Shown here: positions 1 through 5,298 of the stretch, piece after piece
Numbering within the stretch: position 1 is the stretch's first letter
Layout: each line of letters starts with the position of its first letter
Source of the DNA: Demequinaceae bacterium
GTDB lineage: Bacteria > Actinomycetota > Actinomycetes > Actinomycetales > Demequinaceae
Direction: 5' to 3'
DNA length: 5,298 nucleotides
NCBI GenBank assembly: GCA_011524475.1
Contig: WTKG01000199.1
Location: 1 to 5,298, forward strand
Made by a program: the position numbers and the translations under genes
Notes under the pieces: model-generated
Database searches by the model: none
Told to the model about the DNA's origin: nothing
What the model saw: only the letters and a program-made list of their open reading frames with translations

Positions 1-90
1 TCCTGGAGCATCGCCCGCAGAAGCACCAACAGCGGCGCACCCGGTACTTACACTCGCCACCATTGCTACAACGCCTAGCACGTTCTTCAC
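1..90 (-). CDS. N-terminal fragment of a putative lipoprotein or other exported/membrane protein (truncated by window edge)
   Basis: Reading the minus strand from the GTG at 90-88 gives 30 open codons to the window edge, beginning MKNVLGVVAMVASVSTGC. The start shares GTGA with the stop of the upstream glycosyltransferase gene (4-nt overlap), and AAGGTGAG lies about 9 nt before it as a plausible Shine-Dalgarno sequence. The visible part has a short positively charged N-terminus (Lys2), a hydrophobic core (residues 4-14) and then Ser-Thr-Gly-Cys with Cys18, which fits a permissive lipobox although the usual Leu at -3 is Ser. After Cys18 comes a small-residue, Ala/Gly/Ser-rich stretch, as in many secreted lipoproteins. 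In related actinobacteria this position is followed by atpI or atpB, so it may instead be the start of an ATP synthase subunit with an extended N-terminus. The family cannot be decided from 30 residues. Confidence 0.6.
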   Translation of the reverse strand, partial: MKNVLGVVAMVASVSTGCAAVGASAGDAPG

Positions 91-1271
91 GACGGATCAC
101 TCACCTTAGATTTTGATTCGTCCCCCGAAGCATCGCTTACAAGAGTGCTCGATCGCTTCCGTATACGCGTCACTGCAGAACGCAGTACTCCTCGGAAAGT
201 GGGCGAAAAAGTGATCAGCGAAGCCAGCACGATGCCTAGAGATGCCACAAGCGCCACATCTCTTCCCCGCATAAACACCAGCAATACCGCACTCACACTG
301 AAGACAGCGGTCCAACTGTGCAATACAAAAACAGCCCACCGGTGACTGTGCCCAAACCTCAGTAAGAGATGGTGGAGATGATGCGCATCGGGTGACCACG
401 GGGAGTCGCCCCGCAACAACCTGCGCACTACTGCAAGAGCCATGTCAAGAAGGGGAATGAGGGCAACCATCACGGGAATCAGAATCGGCAAAAACGCCGG
501 GATCTGTTCCCGTTGGCCAACCACGTCAGGGTCGATTTGACCAGTCACAACGATTGCCGCGGCCGCAAAAGTGAGACCCAACACCATCGAGCCGGAATCA
601 CCCATAAAGATTCGTGCAGGGTGCACGTTATGCGGCAGAAACCCCAACACAGCCCCCACGAGGGCCGCGAGGATCAACGTTGCAAGGCTCGAATAGTCAG
701 CTACGGACACGCCCCTGGCAATGACATAGGTATACACAAAGAGTGCAGAGCCCCCGATGGCGATCGTTCCCGCGGCAAGCCCGTCAAGCCCATCCACGAA
801 GTTCACTGCATTGATTGCCACCACCACAATGAGCATCGACACAATCAATGAAAGAGTGTTGGAACCGATGGTGAGTCCGGCGATGGGAAGCGAGACTAAC
901 TGCACACCCCCGGCAACGATGATCCATGCCGCGGCCAATTGACCTGCAAGTTTCGCCATCCAATCCAAATCCACCACGTCATCTAAGGCCCCTAAGACAC
1001 AGACAACTAAACCACCCCCAATAACAGCCCATGCAGCAGGGCTGGCAGAAAAGACTGGTTCTAAGAAAGGTATTTGGGATGCGAGCGCAATGCCCGCCGC
1101 AATTCCTGCCCAAATTGCCACTCCGCCTAAACGCGCGGTAGGTCTTACGTGCACGTCGCGTGCGCGAACGGCCGTGACCGCACCGACCCGGAAGGCGAGG
1201 TGACGCATGGCTGGAGTCGCAACAAAGGTCACAAGAGCTGCGACGCCCATGATGAGGAGATAGACCTTCAC
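87..1271 (-). CDS. wecA: WecA/TagO/MraY-family undecaprenyl-phosphate N-acetylhexosamine-1-phosphate transferase
   Basis: This 394-residue integral membrane enzyme belongs to glycosyltransferase family 4. Such enzymes move a sugar-1-phosphate (usually GlcNAc-1-P) from a UDP-sugar to polyprenyl phosphate, the first step of a lipid-linked wall polymer. About 11 hydrophobic segments are visible (roughly 3-20, 47-66, 80-95, 109-127, 139-157, 168-186, 194-212, 229-245, 260-283, 313-334, 338-355). Family motifs are present in order: RPTARLGG (43-50), the Asp pair at 97-98, NFVDGLDGLAAG (157-168), MGDSGS (223-228), Asp276 in the LLDMAL stretch, and the His-rich loop HHLHHLLLRFGHSHR (297-311). Residues 356-394 form a polar, Ser/Lys-rich tail. 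The GTG start overlaps the upstream stop by 4 nt. The mycobacterial orthologue at this locus (rfe/wecA) makes the GlcNAc-linked arabinogalactan linker. The polymer made here is unknown, and a TagO-like role in teichoic acid or another wall glycan is equally possible. Confidence 0.9.
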   Translation of the reverse strand: MKVYLLIMGVAALVTFVATPAMRHLAFRVGAVTAVRARDVHVRPTARLGGVAIWAGIAAGIALASQIPFLEPVFSASPAAWAVIGGGLVVCVLGALDDVVDLDWMAKLAGQLAAAWIIVAGGVQLVSLPIAGLTIGSNTLSLIVSMLIVVVAINAVNFVDGLDGLAAGTIAIGGSALFVYTYVIARGVSVADYSSLATLILAALVGAVLGFLPHNVHPARIFMGDSGSMVLGLTFAAAAIVVTGQIDPDVVGQREQIPAFLPILIPVMVALIPLLDMALAVVRRLLRGDSPWSPDAHHLHHLLLRFGHSHRWAVFVLHSWTAVFSVSAVLLVFMRGRDVALVASLGIVLASLITFSPTFRGVLRSAVTRIRKRSSTLVSDASGDESKSKVSDPS

Positions 1272-1927
1272 GAAGCACCCCCCGTACCATCTTCAATATC
1301 TTCGCCTACCACGGCTACCAATTCCGCAAAAGAAATGCCTCCATGCCGCACCACAGACAGCCGCGATTGAGTGGCATCCACGATTGTGGACGCCACTGCA
1401 CCCGGAGCTTCTGCCCCGTCGAGATATATCGCAACTGAATCACCCAGTTGCGCCTGCGCTTCTTCTACCGTGAGCGCAGCTGGCTGCCCCGTGAGGTTCG
1501 CACTTGTGACGGCCAAAGGCCCCGTACGGCCAAGCAATGCAAGCGTGAGCGGATGATCAGGAACGCGCAAGGCCACCGTTCCCCCGGTATCCCCCAAATC
1601 CCAATCGAGAGAAGGCTGCGCATGGAAGATGAGAGTCAACGCCCCTGGCCAGAACTCCTTCATCAATGCAGCAGCAGGCGCAGGAACCTCACGCGCCAAG
1701 GCAGCAACGGTTGCGTCTGCCTCAGGAATTAAGACCGGCGGCGGCATAGAACGGTCGCGGCCTTTGGCATCCAGCACCGCCTGCACCGCCTGCGCATTGA
1801 AGGCGTCACACCCAATTCCGTAAACGGTGTCGGTGGGAAGACACACCACACTCCCGCGGTTCACCGCGTGCACCGCTTCATCGAGGGCAGGACCCCATGT
1901 TTCCGGGCCCAAAGCTGGCAAGATCAC
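1268..1927 (-). CDS. tsaC: L-threonylcarbamoyladenylate synthase (TsaC/Sua5/YrdC/YwlC family)
   Basis: The 219-residue product is a single YrdC-type domain. The family makes threonylcarbamoyl-AMP from threonine, bicarbonate and ATP for the t6A37 modification of ANN-decoding tRNAs in the cytoplasm. Motifs seen: PTDTVYGIG (31-39), the KxR-type nucleotide-binding loop KGRDRSMPPP (55-64), FWPGALTLI (92-100), VALRVPDHP (118-126), TSANLTG (141-147) and STIVD (180-184). The length fits the short TsaC type, without the extra C-terminal Sua5 domain. The start is a GTG (1927-1925) with no convincing Shine-Dalgarno sequence, and no other start occurs upstream in frame, so the exact N-terminus is the least certain part. 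It follows prmC after 35 nt, and its stop overlaps the next gene's GTG by 4 nt, which suggests translational coupling. This is the usual place of the sua5-like gene in actinobacteria (Rv1301 in Mycobacterium tuberculosis). Confidence 0.9.
   Translation of the reverse strand: MILPALGPETWGPALDEAVHAVNRGSVVCLPTDTVYGIGCDAFNAQAVQAVLDAKGRDRSMPPPVLIPEADATVAALAREVPAPAAALMKEFWPGALTLIFHAQPSLDWDLGDTGGTVALRVPDHPLTLALLGRTGPLAVTSANLTGQPAALTVEEAQAQLGDSVAIYLDGAEAPGAVASTIVDATQSRLSVVRHGGISFAELVAVVGEDIEDGTGGAS
1278..1283 (-). promoter_or_regulatory. Ribosome binding site for the wecA-like gene
   Basis: The coding strand carries a run of six G six nucleotides before the GTG start at 1271-1269. It lies inside the end of the upstream gene. 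It can pair with the anti-Shine-Dalgarno sequence through one G-U pair, and it supports the GTG that overlaps the upstream stop as the true start. Confidence 0.5.
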
Positions 1928-1962
1928 GAGCGCAAGTCTGGCACAGTACGCATGGCGTAGTC

Positions 1963-2862
1963 TCAGCCGGACTGTGTGTGCGCCACAAGGTAGCGGTCGC
2001 GACCTGCGAGATCTTGGTGCGTCACTGCGGATACGAAGGCATCGATATCGCCCACCAAGGCACGGGTAGCTTCCCCTTGTTCCTGCCCATGCTCCATCAC
2101 AAAAATCCCCCCGGGGCTCAACAGGCGTGCGGCGGCACGTGCAACACCACGCGGTATTTCGAGCCCGTCGGGACCTAAACCATAGAGAGCGACCTGAGGG
2201 TCATGGTGAGCGACCTCAGGCTCCAACGGCGTAGCACCGGGAGGGATGTATGGAGGATTACTGACCACCACATCACATTGCCCATTCAGTGAATCGAGGG
2301 CTGTGCGAGCATCTCCAGCCGTCACCGTGATGCGAGAACGTTCTGTTTCTGTAAGGTCAGCGACATTACGACGCAAATACTCCAGTGCATAGACGTCACG
2401 TTCCACTGCCCATACCCGCGCCTGCGTTTCCCGCACCAGCGCTAACGCAATAGCGCCACTGCCGGCGCACAGATCAATGGCGTAAGGAACCTCGCCGCTA
2501 TGCTCACGGGCGCGAATCGCCTCAATGGCCGCGCCTGCCACGACCTCCGTCTCTGGCCTCGGGACAAACACCCCCGGCCCCACACGCAATTCGTGGGTAC
2601 GGAACGGTGCGCGTCCACAAATGTGCTGAAGCGGTTCTCGTGCCACGCGGCGTTTCACCACGTCCTCTACCTCATCGAGGTGGGCACCCGACAGGTAATC
2701 TCCTCGCGCCCGCGCGGTGCGCACCTCCGCAGGCGTCTTGTGCATCACGTGGGCAATGAGCGCATCGGCATCAGGGCCGGGAGTCGGCACCCCCGCATTT
2801 TCCAGACGCGTCGTGACCTGCGCATACACCTGAGCAAGAGACGCGCGCTCAGGAGTCGGCAT
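1963..2862 (-). CDS. prmC: Peptide chain release factor N5-glutamine methyltransferase PrmC (HemK)
   Basis: The 299-residue product is an S-adenosylmethionine-dependent methyltransferase that methylates the glutamine of the GGQ motif of release factors, improving termination efficiency. An N-terminal helical substrate-binding domain (about 1-95) precedes a Rossmann-type catalytic domain. Visible motifs are the junction PRPETE (101-106), the SAM-binding glycine-rich loop [15 protein letters not shown] (128-142), the acidic residue of the next strand in WAVERD (151-156), and the diagnostic NPPY (202-205), which holds the substrate glutamine. Length is normal for the family. The ATG start lies inside the end of prfA (14-nt overlap). 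A GAGGAAG at 2875-2881 sits 12 nt upstream, rather far, so translation probably depends partly on coupling to prfA. The gene for its substrate RF1 is directly upstream, which strongly supports the assignment. Confidence 0.95.
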   Translation of the reverse strand: MPTPERASLAQVYAQVTTRLENAGVPTPGPDADALIAHVMHKTPAEVRTARARGDYLSGAHLDEVEDVVKRRVAREPLQHICGRAPFRTHELRVGPGVFVPRPETEVVAGAAIEAIRAREHSGEVPYAIDLCAGSGAIALALVRETQARVWAVERDVYALEYLRRNVADLTETERSRITVTAGDARTALDSLNGQCDVVVSNPPYIPPGATPLEPEVAHHDPQVALYGLGPDGLEIPRGVARAAARLLSPGGIFVMEHGQEQGEATRALVGDIDAFVSAVTHQDLAGRDRYLVAHTQSG

Positions 2863-3934
2863 TGGCTAAACGGGCTTCCTCGTCTGCATCAATCGCGGAC
2901 TGAATCACGGGGCCAAGGTCTCCCGCAAGCACCTGATCAAGGTTGTATGCCTTGTATCCAGTGCGGTGATCAGCAATACGATTTTCAGGAAAGTTGTACG
3001 TCCGAATTCTTTCAGAACGGTCTACTGTCCTCACCTGTGACTGGCGTAAGTCCTGCGCTTCTGCCGCCGCCGCAGCCCGAGCCTCTGCCAACAACCTGGC
3101 GCGCAAAATTCGCATCGCAGACTCTTTGTTCTGTAATTGCGATTTCTCGTTCTGACAACTCACCACAATCCCGGTGGGCTCATGCGTGATACGCACGGCA
3201 GAGTCTGTGGTGTTGACGGACTGTCCTCCAGGACCGGAAGAGCGATACACGTCGATGCGAAGATCATTCGGATTAATCTCCACTTCCGTCACGTCGTCTA
3301 CCTCAGGGTGCACGAGCACACCAGCAGCAGACGTGTGAATCCTGCCCTGAGATTCAGTCGCAGGCACCCGTTGGACACGGTGCACACCGCCTTCGTACTT
3401 GAGGCGCGCCCACACTCCGTTTTCCGGCTCCACCGCCCCCTTTGCTTTGAGCGCCACTGTCACATCCTTGTACCCACCAAGTTCAGTCTCCGTGGCATCA
3501 ATGACGTGTGCCGACCACCCCACGCTCTCAGCAAACTTGAGATACATCTTCAGCAGATCCGCTGCGAAAAGCGCGGATTCATCGCCACCCTCACCTGCCT
3601 TAACCTCAAGAATCACATCACGTGCATCATCAGGGTCGCGAGGAATCAATATCGTACGGAGGCGCTCCGTTGCTTCCTCCAATACAGCCTCAAGCGCCGG
3701 AACTTCCGCAGCGAACTCGGGGTCAGCGTCAGCCATCTCTCGCGCGGCATCTAGATCCGAAGTGGCCTGTTCCCAGGACCGGTGGGCCGCAACTACGCGA
3801 CCTAACTCTGCAAATCTGCGGCCAAGAGTACGAGCCCGCGCCGCATCCGCATGTACTCCAGGATCAGCTAACTGACTCTCTATATCGGCATATTCGTCCA
3901 GCATCGGCTGGACTGCTCCGAAGGCTTCGGCCAT
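2849..3934 (-). CDS. prfA: Peptide chain release factor 1 (RF1)
   Basis: The 361-residue product is the class I release factor that recognises UAA and UAG in the ribosomal A site and triggers peptidyl-tRNA hydrolysis. The N-terminal coiled region (about 1-105) is followed by the conserved [11 protein letters not shown] segment (113-123). The stop-codon recognition tripeptide is Pro-Ala-Thr at 191-193 within [15 protein letters not shown], the RF1 type rather than the SPF type of RF2. The catalytic loop [10 protein letters not shown] (232-241) places GGQ at 236-238, and the [11 protein letters not shown] segment (261-271) follows. Length matches the family, and no programmed frameshift is present or expected, since that belongs to prfB. 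It starts 15 nt after rpmE at an ATG; the only purine-rich candidate, AAGG over the rpmE stop, is 12 nt away, so the start signal is weak. Its 3' end overlaps prmC, whose product methylates Gln238. Confidence 0.97.
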   Translation of the reverse strand: MAEAFGAVQPMLDEYADIESQLADPGVHADAARARTLGRRFAELGRVVAAHRSWEQATSDLDAAREMADADPEFAAEVPALEAVLEEATERLRTILIPRDPDDARDVILEVKAGEGGDESALFAADLLKMYLKFAESVGWSAHVIDATETELGGYKDVTVALKAKGAVEPENGVWARLKYEGGVHRVQRVPATESQGRIHTSAAGVLVHPEVDDVTEVEINPNDLRIDVYRSSGPGGQSVNTTDSAVRITHEPTGIVVSCQNEKSQLQNKESAMRILRARLLAEARAAAAAEAQDLRQSQVRTVDRSERIRTYNFPENRIADHRTGYKAYNLDQVLAGDLGPVIQSAIDADEEARLANADS

Positions 3935-3949
3935 GACGACCGGGTGCCT

Positions 3950-4159
3950 TTATTTTTTGGCGCCGTAGCGCTTCTCGAAACGCGCGACCCGGCCACCGGT
4001 GTCGAGGATTTTCTGCTTACCTGTGAAGAACGGGTGGCACTTGTTGCAAACCTCGGCATGAATCTCACCGGAGGTAGCAGTGCTACGAGTCTCAAAAGTA
4101 TTTCCACAGGTGCACGTGACAGTGGTGGTCACGTACTCAGGGTGAATGTCTTTCTTCAT
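3950..4159 (-). CDS. rpmE: 50S ribosomal protein L31 (bL31), zinc-binding form
   Basis: The 69-residue product is bL31, a protein of the large subunit that bridges to the small-subunit head. Four cysteines, C16/C18 (CTC) and C38/C41 (CNKC), form the zinc site, so this is the C+ type rather than the zinc-free paralogue usually induced by zinc starvation. The start MKKDIHPEY and the segment [19 protein letters not shown] are typical of bacterial L31. I chose the ATG at 4159-4157 because AAGG (4165-4168) lies 5 nt before it. An in-frame TTG at 4171-4169 would add four residues but sits in that binding site. The gene lies 106 nt downstream of rho and 15 nt upstream of prfA, and is probably transcribed both from the rho promoter and from a local one. 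Confidence 0.96.
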   Translation of the reverse strand: MKKDIHPEYVTTTVTCTCGNTFETRSTATSGEIHAEVCNKCHPFFTGKQKILDTGGRVARFEKRYGAKK

Positions 4160-4162
4160 GGT

Positions 4163-4169
4163 TCCCTTC
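4163..4169 (-). promoter_or_regulatory. Ribosome binding site that decides the rpmE start
   Basis: The coding strand reads GAAGGGA here, with AAGG five nucleotides from the ATG at 4159. This favours the ATG over the in-frame TTG at 4171-4169, whose G is the first base of this motif. Confidence 0.65.
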
Positions 4170-4184
4170 AATCGCTCCCGGGTC

Positions 4185-4212
4185 CGGTCACGTCTTTCGC
4201 GCCGGTGAACCG
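4185..4212 (-). promoter_or_regulatory. Hairpin in the rpmE 5' leader, candidate L31 autoregulatory leader
   Basis: On the transcribed strand CGGTTCAC (4212-4205) and GTGACCG (4191-4185) pair as a 7-bp stem with one bulged T and a 13-nt loop. The hairpin ends 15 nt before the ribosome binding site and lies within the expected transcript of the local promoter. No U-tract follows, so it is not an intrinsic terminator. Actinobacterial rpmE genes are known from comparative RNA work to carry leader motifs thought to bind L31. Whether this hairpin fits that published consensus cannot be judged without a covariance model. Confidence 0.4.
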
Positions 4213-4226
4213 CAAGCCAGCGCTCA

Positions 4227-4254
4227 ATTGTGCCAGATTACGTGTGCTCCGCAA
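4227..4254 (-). promoter_or_regulatory. Putative internal promoter for rpmE-prfA
   Basis: The minus strand carries TTGCGG (4254-4249), a 16-nt spacer and CACAAT (4232-4227). TGG directly precedes the -10, giving the extended TGn pattern. The -10 matches TATAAT at four of six bases and the -35 matches TTGACA at three or four. Transcription would start near 4220, giving a leader of about 60 nt before the rpmE ATG. The site lies wholly in the rho-rpmE gap, where many actinobacteria have a separate rpmE promoter. It is predicted by eye only. Confidence 0.4.
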
Positions 4255-4265
4255 ATCGCCTCGAG

Positions 4266-5298
4266 TTAGGCCCCTTCGTCTCCGCCAGGAGTGGTCTTGG
4301 CGACAGTAAGCAGGAACTCCGCATTAGTTTTGTTTTCCTTCAGTTTCTGCAGCACCAATTCGATGCCCTGCTGTTGGTCAAGACCCGAAAGCACGCGGCG
4401 CAACTTCCACACAATCTTGAGTTCTTCCGCGGGCATAAGAATTTCTTCTCGACGGGTGCCGGAGGCCGCCACATCTACCGCGGGGAAGATTCGCTTGTCG
4501 GCAAGTTGTCGCGACAGGCGCAACTCCATGTTGCCGGTTCCCTTGAACTCCTCGAAGATCACCTCGTCCATCTTGGATCCTGTTTCCACCAGTGCCGTGG
4601 CAAGGATGGTAAGCGAGCCACCATTTTCGATGTTCCGCGCAGCTCCAAAGAAACGCTTGGGGGGATAGAGAGCAGAGCTGTCCACACCACCCGAAAGAAT
4701 GCGTCCTGACGCAGGGGCCGCAAGGTTGTATGCCCTGCCCAAACGGGTAATTCCGTCGAGCAAGATCACGACGTCTTTGCCCATTTCCACGAGTCGCTTG
4801 GCTCGCTCGATCGCGAGTTCTGCCACCGTGGTGTGATCTGCTGCTGGCCGATCGAAGGTGGAGGCAATCACCTCTCCCTTCACTGAACGTTGGAAGTCGG
4901 TCACCTCTTCGGGGCGCTCGTCAACCAACACAATCATCAGGTGCACTTCAGGGTTGTTCTCGGTGATGGCGTTGGCGATGGACTGCATCACGAGCGTCTT
5001 ACCCGCTTTGGGAGGAGACACAATAAGGCCACGCTGACCCTTACCAATAGGCGCCACCAGATCAATCACGCGACGCGTAAGTTCACGTTGGTCAGTTTCC
5101 AACCGCAGTCTTTCCTGCGGATAGAGCGGTGTGAGGTCACTAAAGTCAACCCGACTACGAGCCTCGCCAGCGGACTGACCGTTGATCGTCTCAATAGTGG
5201 CAATAGCGTTGAACTTTTGACGCTGGCCCCGCTCGCCTGCACGCGGAGGACGGGACGTGCCTGTGACGGCATCTCCCTTGCGCAGGCCAAACTTACGG
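4266..5298 (-). CDS. rho: Transcription termination factor Rho (5' end outside window)
   Basis: The open frame runs from the window edge to a TAA at 4268-4266 and shows 343 residues of the C-terminal part of Rho, a hexameric RNA-dependent ATPase that pulls RNA and ends transcription. The first visible residues, [12 protein letters not shown], are the end of the primary RNA-binding OB fold, followed by [12 protein letters not shown] and [15 protein letters not shown]. Then come the Walker A loop [12 protein letters not shown] (fragment residues 90-101), DERPEEVTD (126-134), the Walker B region [16 protein letters not shown] (176-191), the Q-loop region [12 protein letters not shown] (195-206), the R-loop GSKMDE and the FKGTGNMEL segment. 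The TTG at 5102 is not the start, because the frame continues with conserved Rho sequence. Actinobacterial Rho usually carries a long N-terminal insertion, which would lie beyond the window. Two residues differ from E. coli at positions linked to bicyclomycin (see findings). Confidence 0.97.
   Translation of the reverse strand, partial: RKFGLRKGDAVTGTSRPPRAGERGQRQKFNAIATIETINGQSAGEARSRVDFSDLTPLYPQERLRLETDQRELTRRVIDLVAPIGKGQRGLIVSPPKAGKTLVMQSIANAITENNPEVHLMIVLVDERPEEVTDFQRSVKGEVIASTFDRPAADHTTVAELAIERAKRLVEMGKDVVILLDGITRLGRAYNLAAPASGRILSGGVDSSALYPPKRFFGAARNIENGGSLTILATALVETGSKMDEVIFEEFKGTGNMELRLSRQLADKRIFPAVDVAASGTRREEILMPAEELKIVWKLRRVLSGLDQQQGIELVLQKLKENKTNAEFLLTVAKTTPGGDEGA

Noticed and set aside
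2500..3754. Long open frames on the plus strand opposite prmC and prfA (two reading over 200 codons)
   Set aside because: They lie antisense to genes with full sets of family motifs. Their translations are rich in Arg, His and Ser, and I recognised no family motif in them. Long antisense frames are common opposite GC-rich genes.
3951..3960. Run of six T on the plus strand as a possible terminator
   Set aside because: No stem precedes it on the plus strand. On the coding strand it is AAAAAA within the final lysine codons of rpmE.
4160..4171. TTG at 4171-4169 as an alternative rpmE start
   Set aside because: It overlaps the ribosome binding site of the ATG at 4159, and L31 proteins normally begin MKKDIHP.
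4185..4212. The leader hairpin as an intrinsic terminator of rho
   Set aside because: The stem is short and bulged, and no U-run follows; the sequence after it is GACCCGGGAGCG on the coding strand side.
5100..5102. TTG as the start of rho
   Set aside because: The same frame continues upstream to the window edge with well-conserved Rho sequence ([11 protein letters not shown] and the OB-fold end), so this is an internal leucine.
1..5298. Mobile elements, CRISPR arrays, tRNA or rRNA genes, attachment sites
   Set aside because: No repeat-spacer pattern, transposase, integrase, cloverleaf or rRNA-like stretch was seen. The genes are tightly packed and in a conserved order.

Overview
The window is a compact, entirely minus-strand housekeeping cluster from an actinobacterium. 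In transcription order (right to left) it reads rho (5' part cut by the window edge), rpmE, prfA, prmC, a tsaC/sua5-family gene, a wecA/tagO/MraY-family membrane glycosyltransferase, and the first 30 codons of a further gene cut off at the left edge. This order is the classical actinobacterial block that, in Mycobacterium and relatives, leads into the atp (F0F1 ATP synthase) operon. The Rho sequence (actinobacterial wording such as the [18 protein letters not shown] stretch), the moderately GC-rich DNA and the GTG starts agree with that. The flavour of Rho hints at an Actinomycetaceae/Bifidobacteriales/Micrococcales-type lineage, but this is a weak inference from memory and no species is claimed.

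Right part (4266-5298): Rho ATPase, the transcription terminator, from the end of its RNA-binding OB fold to the C-terminus. Between rho and rpmE (4160-4265) lies the only sizeable non-coding stretch. It holds a plausible extended -10 promoter and a bulged hairpin just ahead of rpmE, a candidate L31 autoregulatory leader. Then come the Zn-binding (four-Cys) L31 gene, and after 15 nt prfA (release factor 1). prfA overlaps by 14 nt prmC, the methyltransferase that modifies the GGQ glutamine of RF1.

Left part (1-1927): after a 35-nt gap follows the threonylcarbamoyl-AMP synthase gene (tRNA t6A37), and then, by a 4-nt GTGA overlap, the polyprenyl-phosphate sugar-1-phosphate transferase. A second GTGA overlap leads to the truncated gene, whose first 30 residues look like a lipoprotein or other exported signal sequence.

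Functionally the block joins transcription termination, translation (ribosomal protein, termination, RF methylation, tRNA modification) and the first lipid-linked step of a cell-wall polymer. Tight spacing and overlaps suggest one operon with an internal promoter at rpmE. I see no mobile element, CRISPR, RNA gene or defence system. Nothing in the window supports a wholly new biological system. The points most worth a second look are the rpmE leader, two substitutions in Rho at positions known from bicyclomycin work, and the signal-peptide-like gene at the left edge.
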